DNA of 64,000 bases from PALSA-1296 sp037143335 (GTDB lineage: Bacteria > Bacteroidota > Ignavibacteria > Palsa-1295). The DNA is taken from assembly GCA_037143335.1 (NCBI GenBank), contig JBAWZA010000007.1:62001-126000 (forward strand), given 5' to 3'. Positions 16,707-26,788 of this stretch are shown in pieces (the first letter of the stretch is position 1; every line of letters begins with the position of its first letter). The position numbers and the translations under genes were made by a program. The notes beneath the pieces were generated by a model. That model searched no databases and had not been told where the DNA came from. It saw nothing but the letters and a program-made list of their open reading frames with translations.

Positions 16707-18944
16707 ATGAGTAAAACGAAGGAAGTCAGGGGATTTTACGTTATAGTGACCACGCTGGCATGTGTTCTACTCACATGTATTGTACTTCAATTTTCTCCAA
16801 TATCTACCTTGTGGGGAATAAATTACTTACACTATGTTCCATCGCTGATTGCTCAGCTCCCAATGCTGTCACTGATTACATTGCTGATCAATTCTCTCGC
16901 AATTAATTCGAAGCGATCCTCATCTCAAAGCCTCCTTACTTCACTACAGGTAATGAGACTTCCCAAACCAGTCTCAATACTATTTCTTGCAGGGTTTGGA
17001 GTTTTATTTTGCGTAGTTCAAGTCGCATGGTCTTTTCTTGGTGATGGTTCGATATTTGTTGGGTATCTTTTTAATTTTCGTGCATACGGAAAAATGCAAG
17101 TATGGTGGACAGAGGCTCCATCAATGTATTTGCAGTATGGCATTTACTATTTGCGAATGCTCTTCGGAGGCAATGCAGATTCTTTTTTCCCGTTCACCGT
17201 CATAAGTTTGATCAGTGGTTTGATCTACGTTGCAGGTGCATCGAAAATTGCGACTGAATTTTCTCAAAATCGAGCAGAGCAGGTATTGCTCTTCTTCTTA
17301 CTTCTCTCCTCCGCCGGCACACTCTTTTTCTTTGGATACATGGAAACATATCCGTTGCAGTACGCTGTCGTGTTGTGGACATGCTACTACACTCTCAAAT
17401 ATCTGGAGGGTAAGTCTTCGCTACTACCAGTCACACTCACTATCTTGCTTTCAGTATTTTTGCATTTTCAAAATTTATTATTACTTCCTGCACTCGGATT
17501 TCTTTATCTGACGAAGACGAAAGAAGTTAACTCTCGTCGAACCGTATATCCATATCTACTGGGAATGTTGGTGTTTCTCTTAGTTGTGTATCTTGTATTT
17601 GAGTGGAGTTTTCATTTCAAGATGCCGACAGGAAGATCATTTCCATTCATCCCGCTTTTCCCGCTCGAAGATTTCAAGTACTCTCTCTTTAATACACAGC
17701 ATCTCTTGGATATTGTGAATGAGAATGTACTTCTTGCACTCGTCCCGATTACGCTGATTGTTGGTTGCATTCTTTCCGGTTGGAAAAAAATTAACTGGAG
17801 TGACCGTGCCGTACAATATCTTGTCATCAATATCTTTTTCTTCGAAGCGTATCTCGTCGGTGGCGGTTTTATTTTTGGCTTAGGACGCGATTGGGATGTC
17901 ACTGCAGTACTTGGGATATTCTTTGCAATTCTCGCCTTCAGAATTTTCAGGGATGTAATCAAAGATGAAAATCAGTTCGCAAGCCTTAGTCGTTCAATCT
18001 CTAGTTTTGCTCTTGTTTCGGCTATCTCATGGCTCGCCGTTAATATCAATACAGCATCTGCCACGCACAGGTATCAAGATATTCTTGAAATCTACACACC
18101 GCTGATCGATCAAAATGATGCGGAGTACGGGTTCGAGAATCTTCGGAAGTTTTACATGTCCACTGGCAACGAAGAGGGTCAGATTTATGAGGATATGAAA
18201 ATAATTTCTATCCACCCGTATCCAGTTCAAGTCACAGATGCATTCGGCAGAGCGCAATCTTTGGCGGCGAAACTTTCACCAGAATCAAAAAAGTATATCC
18301 TAAAAATTGTTGACGATTTGGCGTTGATCCGAACTGATAGCACCTTCACTCAGGAAGAATTTAGCGGTGCACGTCTTGGCAAACCACATGCTGGCACAAG
18401 CGTGACACTCGGCGATTTATTTGAGGATGGAGTTGTCGTTGTTTATCATGACCTGAATTTTATCTCGTTAAGTAACGCTGAAAAATACGCTGATGATTTT
18501 ATCACATTACATCCCGATCTATCTTACGGCTACGAATTGCGCGCTCGGTTGATGTTGAAATATAGCCGTGAGATTGCAGGCGCACTGCCTTACTTAGAGA
18601 AATCGTTGGCTCGCGATTCAATGCGAACCAGGTCTTACTTATACTCGGCTATGGCGTATGGTACATTGGGAAATGATTCACTTGCACGGCGAAGTTTTCA
18701 GAAAATGGTAGAACTCGATCCCGAATTCTTACCTGGACTTGCAACATACACAGTTTTTCTATCGCAAAAAAAACGTGAGGCATCTGATTACGCCGATATT
18801 GCCGCACTTCGAAAAACTCTTCAATCACTCATCAGTGCTCCCGCTGAATCAGCGACTGCTCAGCATCAAGAAGAGCACTTGCAGATCGCCAAGCAAGCTC
18901 AGGAGTTGCTGAGCCGATTAGATAAGGCTGTCCGGAGCCAGTAG
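16707..18944 (+). CDS. Polytopic membrane protein with C-terminal TPRs
   Basis: 745 residues. About ten to eleven membrane helices fill residues 1-460, then a soluble part ends in tetratricopeptide-like repeats (PDLSYGYELRARL, SLARDSMRTRSYLYSAMAYG, ARRSFQKMVELDPEF). The layout resembles GT-C-type glycosyltransferases or O-antigen-processing membrane proteins with TPR tails, and the first large loop has a G-D-G at a place where GT-C enzymes keep an acidic residue. That assignment is only structural analogy; I see no family motif that settles it. Confidence 0.6.
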   Translation: MSKTKEVRGFYVIVTTLACVLLTCIVLQFSPISTLWGINYLHYVPSLIAQLPMLSLITLLINSLAINSKRSSSQSLLTSLQVMRLPKPVSILFLAGFGVLFCVVQVAWSFLGDGSIFVGYLFNFRAYGKMQVWWTEAPSMYLQYGIYYLRMLFGGNADSFFPFTVISLISGLIYVAGASKIATEFSQNRAEQVLLFFLLLSSAGTLFFFGYMETYPLQYAVVLWTCYYTLKYLEGKSSLLPVTLTILLSVFLHFQNLLLLPALGFLYLTKTKEVNSRRTVYPYLLGMLVFLLVVYLVFEWSFHFKMPTGRSFPFIPLFPLEDFKYSLFNTQHLLDIVNENVLLALVPITLIVGCILSGWKKINWSDRAVQYLVINIFFFEAYLVGGGFIFGLGRDWDVTAVLGIFFAILAFRIFRDVIKDENQFASLSRSISSFALVSAISWLAVNINTASATHRYQDILEIYTPLIDQNDAEYGFENLRKFYMSTGNEEGQIYEDMKIISIHPYPVQVTDAFGRAQSLAAKLSPESKKYILKIVDDLALIRTDSTFTQEEFSGARLGKPHAGTSVTLGDLFEDGVVVVYHDLNFISLSNAEKYADDFITLHPDLSYGYELRARLMLKYSREIAGALPYLEKSLARDSMRTRSYLYSAMAYGTLGNDSLARRSFQKMVELDPEFLPGLATYTVFLSQKKREASDYADIAALRKTLQSLISAPAESATAQHQEEHLQIAKQAQELLSRLDKAVRSQ

Positions 18945-18979
18945 TCCATTCACGCTTCCGCTTTAGAAAAAAAATAGCG

Positions 18980-18987
18980 TATATTTG
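18980..18987 (+). promoter_or_regulatory. Bacteroidota-type -7 element (TATATTTG)
   Basis: TATATTTG after AAAAAAAATAGCG, 86 nt before the ATG of the next membrane protein. It matches TAnnTTTG; no good TTG upstream box is visible. Confidence 0.4.
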
Positions 18988-19073
18988 AATTCAATCCTGC
19001 CTCCAACTCGTTAGTCAGTGACTCATACTGATAGTCAGGGTGTGTACCATTTCGGATTGATACAGAAGATTAG

Positions 19074-20738
19074 ATGAATGATGAATCCATAGGTCGGGGT
19101 GAGCGTCAGGCAAGGGCATTAGTGATAATTGTCCTTGTCATTGAATCGCTGTGGGTATTTTTTCATAAATACCTCCCGATTGATGCAGGTCTCTGGGCGC
19201 TGCAGAGTGATGCCGTGCGATTGCATATTTCCGGCTCCGTTAAAGATGGCTTGACTATGATTCCGCTTCCTGCAGCGAATACATTTGTACCGCTTATATC
19301 TGGCCTTCTCTCGTTTCTTTTGAGTAGCGAAGTAATTACTCGGCTCCTCATCGTATTCGTCGGGATTTTACTCAGAGGGATGGTGATGCTCTCACTCTTG
19401 CGGGTGATGCGAGTCCGCGAGGCGCTTGTGTATTTTCTTGTGCCCGTGTTTGTCTGGAGCGGAGTATTTTTTATTGGCTCAATGCCGTACCTTATTGCCG
19501 AGACACTCGGGATGGCTTTGATAACACACTTGCTCAAACAAGACCAACCACGGAATACGACTTTTTGGGTGCTTGCCATTGGTTTTGCGATTGTAGCATG
19601 GTCGCATGCACTTGCGTTTGTCAGCATTATCGCTTTAGTGATTGCGGTTGCAAATGAACAGCGACGTAGTGTTCACCTGAGTCAGGGATGGTTATCGAAT
19701 ATGTCGCGTGTAACAAGTTTAGTACTTCCCGGATTTGTGGTATTACTCCTGCGTATTTTCTATCCAGCTCCGATTTTCATGCTCTCGACAAGCGGGTTAA
19801 TACCAAGTGGCGGTGCGATGCACCTGCTTTTTGCTGCTACTATTTCACCGGTCGTATTAGAAGCCGGATTCCCGGGTTCGGATATTATTGCCATTAGCAT
19901 CACCACAACAGTCATCCTCTTAGTACTTGCGTCGCTTGCTCGGGCTTTTTTATTGCCAATGGAAGAAGTGTCGTGGCAATCTCGTTCAACAAAGGGAGCG
20001 GGTGGCGTACTGCTCATTCTTTCATTGTTGAGTGTTTTCCTTACTCCACTTGGAATCGAGACTTCTGCATTCTTATGGCTTTCGGCATTTCTGCTTGTAG
20101 CGGGATCATACTCACGCGGACCTGCTGTCAGGCGTGGTGCGGTAGATGGGTTGCTGCGCACGATTGGCTTTATCGTCATGATCGCTGCTGGTCTCTATAA
20201 TGGCATTAGCACAAACCGAGGCTCTGAGGCAGCAGATGATATTCGCAACTCGGCAACGAAGATAGTTCGCGGCGAGGTCAATAAGGCAAAAATAGATGAG
20301 CGCATTGAACCGGTAACCGTCCGGTTCGTATTGACTCCTGAACTATTGAATCAATGGGAAGCACCACTGATCGCTCGATTTTCTTACTCAGCGAGTATGC
20401 CGATCTATCTCTACGAACATGGTTCACTCATCTCGAATCCGTCAATGTTCCAGCCTGAAGCTGGGATTCTTCAAAGAAGTGAGAACACTCCCAACGGCGT
20501 GAGTCCGACAAGTCCCATCTTTTTTAATAGTCCGGAAATGTATTTTGATCCACACTTCAGAGTTCTTGCCGCACTCCCTGCTGGTGCAACGACATCCTCG
20601 GCATTCGGACCATTCACAAAAGGATTTATCGAGACTACGAACGTCAAGATGGAATTTGGATCGGTTGTCTATGATCTTGGAATTGGAAAACTCTCCCCTC
20701 ATCCCGTTACAGGTTTAGCAGAGCTACAAACGAAATGA
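19074..20738 (+). CDS. Polytopic membrane protein of unknown function
   Basis: 554 residues. About ten to twelve hydrophobic helices cover residues 15-385, and the last 170 residues look extracytoplasmic (no helices, beta-rich). The order of long hydrophobic segments resembles integral-membrane glycosyltransferase-like proteins, but I recognise no motif. Its stop overlaps the start of the HIT gene by 4 nt (ATGA), implying coupled translation. No signal peptide distinct from the first helix. Confidence 0.6.
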   Translation: MNDESIGRGERQARALVIIVLVIESLWVFFHKYLPIDAGLWALQSDAVRLHISGSVKDGLTMIPLPAANTFVPLISGLLSFLLSSEVITRLLIVFVGILLRGMVMLSLLRVMRVREALVYFLVPVFVWSGVFFIGSMPYLIAETLGMALITHLLKQDQPRNTTFWVLAIGFAIVAWSHALAFVSIIALVIAVANEQRRSVHLSQGWLSNMSRVTSLVLPGFVVLLLRIFYPAPIFMLSTSGLIPSGGAMHLLFAATISPVVLEAGFPGSDIIAISITTTVILLVLASLARAFLLPMEEVSWQSRSTKGAGGVLLILSLLSVFLTPLGIETSAFLWLSAFLLVAGSYSRGPAVRRGAVDGLLRTIGFIVMIAAGLYNGISTNRGSEAADDIRNSATKIVRGEVNKAKIDERIEPVTVRFVLTPELLNQWEAPLIARFSYSASMPIYLYEHGSLISNPSMFQPEAGILQRSENTPNGVSPTSPIFFNSPEMYFDPHFRVLAALPAGATTSSAFGPFTKGFIETTNVKMEFGSVVYDLGIGKLSPHPVTGLAELQTK

Positions 20739-21073
20739 CGTTATTCGAAAAAATTATCGCGCGCGAGATTCCAGCATCTATCGTCTATGAAGATGAGGCT
20801 GTTATTGCCTTTCATGACATTGCGCCAAAAGCCCCAGTGCATATCTTAATCGTACCGAAAGAGCCAATCCCAACATTAAATGATCTCACCGAAGAGAACT
20901 CAGTTATCACTTCGAAAATGATTTCTGTTGCCACAAAAATCGCAGAGCAAGAAGGGATTGATGAGCGCGGCTACCGATTAGTTTTTAATTGCAATGATGA
21001 CGGCGGGCAATCCGTACCTCATCTGCACTGCCATTTACTCGGTGGCAGAAGTTTGGCTTGGCCTCCGGGGTGA
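20735..21073 (+). CDS. HIT family nucleotide-binding protein
   Basis: 112 residues with the histidine triad HLHCHLLGG (H-x-H-x-H-x-x) near the C-terminus and the N-terminal FEKIIAREIPASIVYEDE typical of HinT-type purine nucleoside phosphoramidases. These small cytosolic enzymes hydrolyse AMP-linked compounds such as AMP-lysine. Length and motif are normal. It overlaps the upstream membrane gene by 4 nt. Confidence 0.92.
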   Translation: MTLFEKIIAREIPASIVYEDEAVIAFHDIAPKAPVHILIVPKEPIPTLNDLTEENSVITSKMISVATKIAEQEGIDERGYRLVFNCNDDGGQSVPHLHCHLLGGRSLAWPPG

Positions 21074-21208
21074 GAGAATATTTTCAGAGATTTTACAAAG
21101 ATAGTTTTACTATCAGCGGTTTCAAACCATTTTAGACGACCCGGAAGAGCATTCCTCATTTAACAGGAATGACATCGGAAATAGTGAGGTTAGTTTGTGG
21201 AGTATACA

Positions 21209-22096
21209 ATGCGTAAATTATTCTATATCGTGATCGCGTGCTTTGCACTATTTTTCTCGACAGGAATGGTGTTCGGACAGAGCTACGATATCTGCACGCG
21301 ACTAAAGAATAATGGGCATAATGCCATACAAGCGGGTGAGTATGTACAAGCTAACGACACTCTCCGTTTGTACATTGAAATGTGTGCAAATCAAAATGGT
21401 TCATTCCATGCCTTTTCTGAGTTAGATGGAGCCGTGTCATTTATGAATGACGTCAACAACCGATGGCTTGAGTATCGTAATTGGTTAAAAAAAGTTTTAT
21501 ATCTTAATACGGACACACTCTATTACTGTTCCGATGTCAGTTCAATGATTACAACATTCCAGTACTTTCAACCTGGAAGAGGGGTGGATAACAATGGCGA
21601 GGTAGCAATAATTGATTTCTTACTCGATCTAAATCGCTGCCCTGAAAATAAGTTCTCTTTGATTGATTTTAGAAACAGTATTCGCAGCGTACAGGTAAAA
21701 ATTTGGCGCGATACGGTAGGAGCGGACTCTATTCATAAACCTTTGGATACTTCTGCAGTTACATTGGAGTCTCTCGACTTGCAAATACTTCGTGGCCCGC
21801 AGAAAGCTGTTTCACCTGACCGGCAAAGTGGAAGTGCAATCACTTTATTTCTTGCCACGAACAATCCTTTTACGGATGCAACTGTGCTACGGTATGAGCT
21901 TGCAGATGCGGTTCCTGTTCGACTTGTGATATATGATATTCTCGGCAGAGAAGTATTTTCTGAAGGCGAAGGCATGAAACAAGCAGGCGAGCATAAGATA
22001 GCAATTGATGGAAAGCTTTTCCCGTCGGGGACATATTACGCAAGACTCTCAACTTTAAGTGGCGAGGTGAAGACGGTGAAGATCGTACATGAGTAG
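21209..22096 (+). CDS. Small secreted protein with T9SS sorting domain
   Basis: 295 residues from the ATG at 21209, which has GGAG six nt upstream and opens a signal peptide (MRKLFYIV, hydrophobic core, ending VFGQ). Residues of about 20-200 match nothing I know: Cys-containing, with helical stretches. The last 80 are a type A sorting domain (N-P-F-T-D-A-T, VIYDILGREV, SGTYYARL, KTVKIVHE). It lies directly upstream of porU, so it may be a cargo encoded next to its own protease. Confidence 0.75.
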   Translation: MRKLFYIVIACFALFFSTGMVFGQSYDICTRLKNNGHNAIQAGEYVQANDTLRLYIEMCANQNGSFHAFSELDGAVSFMNDVNNRWLEYRNWLKKVLYLNTDTLYYCSDVSSMITTFQYFQPGRGVDNNGEVAIIDFLLDLNRCPENKFSLIDFRNSIRSVQVKIWRDTVGADSIHKPLDTSAVTLESLDLQILRGPQKAVSPDRQSGSAITLFLATNNPFTDATVLRYELADAVPVRLVIYDILGREVFSEGEGMKQAGEHKIAIDGKLFPSGTYYARLSTLSGEVKTVKIVHE

Positions 22097-22163
22097 TTAG
22101 TAAGTTGAAAGTCTTTAGTCGTTAGTCTTTAGGAAGGCGGGATTCGGGTGTTACGGGGATGGA

Positions 22164-22181
22164 TTCCCGCCTTCGCGGGAA
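22164..22181. repeat. Dispersed palindrome TTCCCGCCTTCGCGGGAA, copy 1
   Basis: An imperfect palindrome (TTCCCGC at one end, GCGGGAA at the other) preceded by GGA. A second, near-identical copy lies at 31461-31484 and a degenerate one in reverse orientation at 51647-51672, all between genes. Confidence 0.75.
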
Positions 22182-22206
22182 AGACAAGGGGTTGAGGGTA
22201 GTTCTC

Positions 22207-22269
22207 AGTGGGACGGACTTTAGTCCGTCCGTCAAAAAATACGGCACGGAGCAGAGAGTCCGTCCCACT
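22207..22269. repeat. 63-nt inverted repeat with 13-nt perfect arms
   Basis: AGTGGGACGGACT (22207-22219) pairs exactly with AGTCCGTCCCACT (22257-22269). The left arm also closes on itself through 22211-22230 (GGACGGACTTTAGTCCGTCC), giving two alternative hairpins. A related sequence is at 51610-51633. Confidence 0.75.
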
Positions 22270-22597
22270 ATTTCAGATCTTTTAATCTACTTGAAACAAA
22301 CCCGCTAAAAGCCGTATCTTTATTGCAGGAAGCAAGGGTAGCCACAGACCACTTTTTGCGAACTACTTTGCCCCAAAAATGCTTTAAACCAGAGCCGGTC
22401 ATCTGACCTCGGACGCATTAACCACAATATCATAAGCCTATAGAAGATTTCTACGATTTACTGATAGACCTGATTCCCAGCCTCTTTGTTTGAGGCGCAA
22501 GAAACGCGGTGGCATAAATCCATCCCCGGTGTATCAAATAAAAAATGATGACGTTCAAGACGGAAACGGCTTTTTACACCAGCCCGTGAATATCTTT
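22270..22597. other. Spacer upstream of porU
   Basis: About 330 nt between the repeat cluster and porU. A partial TAnnTTTG match (TATCTTTA) occurs near 22314. An open frame begins at 22490 in frame with porU, but the first 36 codons do not look like a signal sequence. I see no other gene, tRNA or strong hairpin. Confidence 0.4.
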
Positions 22598-25500
22598 ATG
22601 CGTAGAAATAACTTACACACATCGAGGCTTAGCGTTCGGAATCTGATTCCGCTCTTCGTGCTCCTCGTCTGCTCGCCGATATTCGGTCAGTCCCCTCATT
22701 CTCCGAAGTCCTCCTACTCCGTCATTTCTTCGACAGCCCAAGAACTTATCATCTCCGTTCATCCAGAATACTCTTCCGAAATTGTTTACGATGCAAAGAC
22801 AGGCGAAGCCTACACCAAAATTTCTGTTGCCGGTGGTTCGTTGAACGGGATTGCTGTCGGCGAACCTGCGGCAGAGTGGATACCGATACAAATACTTTTG
22901 CCCTCAAACGATGAAGCAAATATATCCATCCTAAAAGCAGAATACAAGCCATCGCAATCAGGAATTCTTGCACCAAATCCGAAGCGGACTTTCGCGAATG
23001 ACCAATTCAAGACACCAGTTGAAACCTATACGAAGTTAGCCAATGCGTTGAGTGCCAAGAAGACTTCCCTATTCTCACTTGCCTCGCCAACCGTTTTCCG
23101 TACTGCATACTCACAGCAATTACGAGTGAACCCGATTGACTTTGATGCCGTGACAAATAGTATTTCACTGCTGAACAAACTTGTTTTAAAGATTACATTC
23201 ACCGCTCCGAATTCTGCAAAGACAGATGTTTCTACCCCTGCGACTGAGTCCGAGCTTTTCCAGAGTGTATTTGCCAATGGAAATATCGCCGACTTTTACC
23301 AATCGGCAAAGGCTGAGGTCACGAAAGGAATTTCGTACCGCGATGTTTTCTCGAAAAAAAATGGGACGTTAGCAATTGCTGAACGATGGGCGATGATCTC
23401 GACGAATGACCAAGGAGTTTATCACTTGACAGCGAGTGATCTTGCGAAAGCCGGTATTCTGAACCCCGATCCGAATTCACTTCAGCTCTTCGGTTATGGC
23501 GGAGCTACAGTTCCGGAGGTTGTGAGTGCCACGAGTGGAGAGTTGCACGAATGCGCAATTCAAATAATGAAAAATAGTGATGGCTCGCTCAATGAAATTC
23601 GTTTCTACGAGCCAGGTAATAATGAATGGTACTACCACCCCGATGGTGCGAATCTTCCGCTCTATTGTATGTATCATCTCTTAAATCCATTCACCACAAC
23701 AGGACACTATCTCCTGCGTGCTGGAAGTGGTACGAGCAAGGTGATGACGACGCAATTAGAATCGGTGAACTCTCCGGTTCAACTCAATGCCGTCCCAGTA
23801 GTTGCTGTTCATGAAAGTGAAAATATTTTTGAAGATCCTGGTATCAGCAGAGAATTTTTGGGCGAGGACATTCCGAATGGTCGCGATGCAACTGCGTCAC
23901 TCGGCGATCTCCCCGGTTACACTCCAGACTCGACAATACTCAGACCAGCATTTAATGCACACACAACTCAGAGCGGAAAGCATACGGTCACATTCACCAT
24001 CAATGGGACACCTCTTGCGCCGATTGAAGATTATAACATGGTGGACGCTGAAATTTATACGTCGCGGAATTGGAGAACCGAATACAAGCTGACAAACGAA
24101 GTTCGCGCACAAGGCAACTCGCTTTCATTTACGGCATCCACTGACGATCAGAACGGAAAATTTTGGCTTGACTTCGTAGAAATTTTCTATCGCCGACAAG
24201 CATCACTTGCTTCGAGCCAGGTACCGTTCTATGTTTTAGCCGATGGTAGAGCATTGCAATACAACTTTACTAACGCTTCTGGTGGCGAGGCTTGGGACGT
24301 AAGCGATCCATGGAATCCGATCAAGATTTCGAATGCAAACGGTGGAACAATGCCAGTGATGGTTCAGGGAAAGTCAACAGGCCTCAGACAGCTCATTGCA
24401 TTTAGTTCTTCCACACTCAAGTCACCATCCATCACAGCCACTTCGCCGATGACGCTTCATGAAGGAATTTGTCAGAGCGGTGCAGAAGATATTATTGTCA
24501 CACCCAAAGAATTTTTGGATGCAGCAAACCGTCTGGCAAAGCAACGTCGCGCTGGTGGTCAGGCAACGCCTGCATTGAGTGTTGCTGTCGTGACGACCGA
24601 AGATATTTACAGAGAGTTTGGTTACGGCGCCATAGATTACAGTGCGATCAGAGATTTTCTTGCATACACACTCCACCACACCACTGCAAATAATACGGTG
24701 AAGCCATTATACTTCACGCTCTTTGGCAATGGGCATTGTGATTATAGAAACAAGACGACAAACCTCAACCTTGCCGTACCTATTTATGAAAATTGGAGAA
24801 GTTCACCTGCAAACGCACTCCAACCGGGTTCGCTTCGGACTGCACAACCTTCGTATGATCCGGATGATGCGTTCTATGTCCAGCTCACTCCCGGCTCCGA
24901 TCGGATGGATGTGGCTGTCGGTAGGATTGTCGTTCACAACGCGGACGAAGCCGATGCATTTGCTTCGAAAGTAATTAAGTACGAGACATCAAGCGATGGC
25001 GGCGAATGGCGAGCAAGAGCTTCGTTCATCTCAGATGACAGATATTACGAAGACTTACGCGGACCTGACCCTATCCAGCATATTTATGATTCCAAAGATG
25101 AAATATCAGAGGTACCGGAGCGGATACTCATTGATGATATATTCGGAGTCGCGTATCCAAATACGTTCACAGCCGCAGGCAGAAGAAAACCCGATATGGA
25201 GCGCGCCGTCGTTGATGCATTTAATAATGGCTCGGCGGTTATCTCCTGGGTAGGTCACGGAAATCCTGTCATCTGGGCAAACGAGGCTATACTCACCGTC
25301 CCAACAACAATTAACAAAATGACCAACTTCAATCGGTTGGCATTCTTGACAACGGCAACGTGTGACTTCAGCCGTTACGATAATTATCAAGCCCCTATCT
25401 CAGGCGGTGTACAACTCGTTACAAAGGCTGATGGCGGAGTGATCGCATCGCTTGGTACATGCAGATCGGTCTTCGGCGCCGAGCCTGGAATGCCCGAGTT

Positions 25501-26767
25501 CTATAAGACACTCTTGCAAGTTGGCTGTGGGATGCCATTTAGTACTGCACCGATCGGAGTATGCTATGTCGCAAGTCGCATCATAGGCAGATCCGGTAAC
25601 ATAGATAAATTTTTTATTCTTGGTGATCCGACGCAACGTCTGCTCATCCCCCATCAATTCGTTACTATTGACTCTATCAATGGATCTGCCGTTGGTGCGA
25701 CTGACGCTCCGCGTGTGATACCTGCGCTATCACAACTGAGCATCTCTGGGCATGTATCGAATAATTGCGACGGAAGCGACCGTGAGTCACAATTCGATGG
25801 CGAAGCATTCGTCACGCTTTTCGATGCACCGACAAATGTAACGGCAACAACGACATTCCTTGCCTCGCAACCTATCACTGATAATTGGACAGTTGACGGA
25901 CCGATTCTCTACCACGGCACTGCCTCGGTAAAGAATGGTATGTTCCGGACATCGTTTATTGTACCCAAGGATATTAAGTTCGATACGGCAAATGCAAAAC
26001 TCAGCGTCTTGGCACAAACAGACGACAATGCAAAGACGGCACTGGGAATAAAACGTAATATCAAGGTCTTCGGAGTTGATACAGCCAGAGTATCTGAAGA
26101 TCCGAACGGACCGACACTCACGCCATACATTGGCTCACGCCGATTTAAATCAGGTGACATTGTGCCTCTGAATTCTTCGATCATTGTTGACGTATTTGAT
26201 CTCAGTGGATTGAATACTTCGACCTCGAGCATCGGACACTCCTTTATTGCATGGATAGACGACTCGACCTCAGGCTCGATTGACCTTGCTTCAAGTTACA
26301 CATCAAAGCAAGATGACTATCGCTCAGGCACAGCAATCCAACAAACACAACTTCCGCTTGGTACGCACAAGCTCAAGGTTCGTGCATTCGATGCGCTGAA
26401 TAATGTTGCATTCGGCGAAGTGGAGTTCACCGCCCAAGCAGAACAACCTTACTCACTCTATGGAACGCAGATCAGACCAAATCCCGTTACGCGTGATGCG
26501 GCAGAGATAATCTTTTTGCAACCGGCAGCACCAGAGAGTCCGGTGGATATTACTGTTTCGATTTTTAGTATCATCGGTCAGAAAGTACGCGAGCTATCGG
26601 CTCAAGGAATTTCGCAGAATGCGGTGAGCATCCATTTTGATGGCCGCGACGATACTGCCACGTTATTACCTGACGGTACGTATGTGTACCGCATCGTAGC
26701 CACCGAGCGTCTTTCTGGCGTATCAACGGCTGTCGGTGGTACGTTTATTATTATGCGAGGACAATAA
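22598..26767 (+). CDS. porU: T9SS C-terminal signal peptidase PorU (C25 gingipain family)
   Basis: 1389 residues from the ATG at 22598, chosen because it starts the signal peptide (basic start, LIPLFVLLVCSPIFGQ); the longer frame to 22490 does not. The peptidase C25 domain holds the catalytic pair: His in S-W-V-G-H-G near residue 886 and Cys in T-A-T-C-D-F-S-R-Y-D near 920, as in PorU proteins. PorU is the outer-membrane sortase that removes sorting domains from cargo and links them to lipopolysaccharide. The C-terminus is itself sorting-domain-like (R-P-N-P-V, IFSIIGQKVREL, DGTYVYRI). porV follows 21 nt later, the usual partner. The protein is longer than PorU of Porphyromonas, mainly in its N-terminal half. 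Confidence 0.92.
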   Translation: MRRNNLHTSRLSVRNLIPLFVLLVCSPIFGQSPHSPKSSYSVISSTAQELIISVHPEYSSEIVYDAKTGEAYTKISVAGGSLNGIAVGEPAAEWIPIQILLPSNDEANISILKAEYKPSQSGILAPNPKRTFANDQFKTPVETYTKLANALSAKKTSLFSLASPTVFRTAYSQQLRVNPIDFDAVTNSISLLNKLVLKITFTAPNSAKTDVSTPATESELFQSVFANGNIADFYQSAKAEVTKGISYRDVFSKKNGTLAIAERWAMISTNDQGVYHLTASDLAKAGILNPDPNSLQLFGYGGATVPEVVSATSGELHECAIQIMKNSDGSLNEIRFYEPGNNEWYYHPDGANLPLYCMYHLLNPFTTTGHYLLRAGSGTSKVMTTQLESVNSPVQLNAVPVVAVHESENIFEDPGISREFLGEDIPNGRDATASLGDLPGYTPDSTILRPAFNAHTTQSGKHTVTFTINGTPLAPIEDYNMVDAEIYTSRNWRTEYKLTNEVRAQGNSLSFTASTDDQNGKFWLDFVEIFYRRQASLASSQVPFYVLADGRALQYNFTNASGGEAWDVSDPWNPIKISNANGGTMPVMVQGKSTGLRQLIAFSSSTLKSPSITATSPMTLHEGICQSGAEDIIVTPKEFLDAANRLAKQRRAGGQATPALSVAVVTTEDIYREFGYGAIDYSAIRDFLAYTLHHTTANNTVKPLYFTLFGNGHCDYRNKTTNLNLAVPIYENWRSSPANALQPGSLRTAQPSYDPDDAFYVQLTPGSDRMDVAVGRIVVHNADEADAFASKVIKYETSSDGGEWRARASFISDDRYYEDLRGPDPIQHIYDSKDEISEVPERILIDDIFGVAYPNTFTAAGRRKPDMERAVVDAFNNGSAVISWVGHGNPVIWANEAILTVPTTINKMTNFNRLAFLTTATCDFSRYDNYQAPISGGVQLVTKADGGVIASLGTCRSVFGAEPGMPEFYKTLLQVGCGMPFSTAPIGVCYVASRIIGRSGNIDKFFILGDPTQRLLIPHQFVTIDSINGSAVGATDAPRVIPALSQLSISGHVSNNCDGSDRESQFDGEAFVTLFDAPTNVTATTTFLASQPITDNWTVDGPILYHGTASVKNGMFRTSFIVPKDIKFDTANAKLSVLAQTDDNAKTALGIKRNIKVFGVDTARVSEDPNGPTLTPYIGSRRFKSGDIVPLNSSIIVDVFDLSGLNTSTSSIGHSFIAWIDDSTSGSIDLASSYTSKQDDYRSGTAIQQTQLPLGTHKLKVRAFDALNNVAFGEVEFTAQAEQPYSLYGTQIRPNPVTRDAAEIIFLQPAAPESPVDITVSIFSIIGQKVRELSAQGISQNAVSIHFDGRDDTATLLPDGTYVYRIVATERLSGVSTAVGGTFIIMRGQ

Positions 26768-26788
26768 ATTTTTATTATAACAACTACA

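Noticed and set aside
22490..22597. Longer porU starting at 22490
   Set aside because: The extra 36 residues are hydrophilic and would bury the signal peptide.
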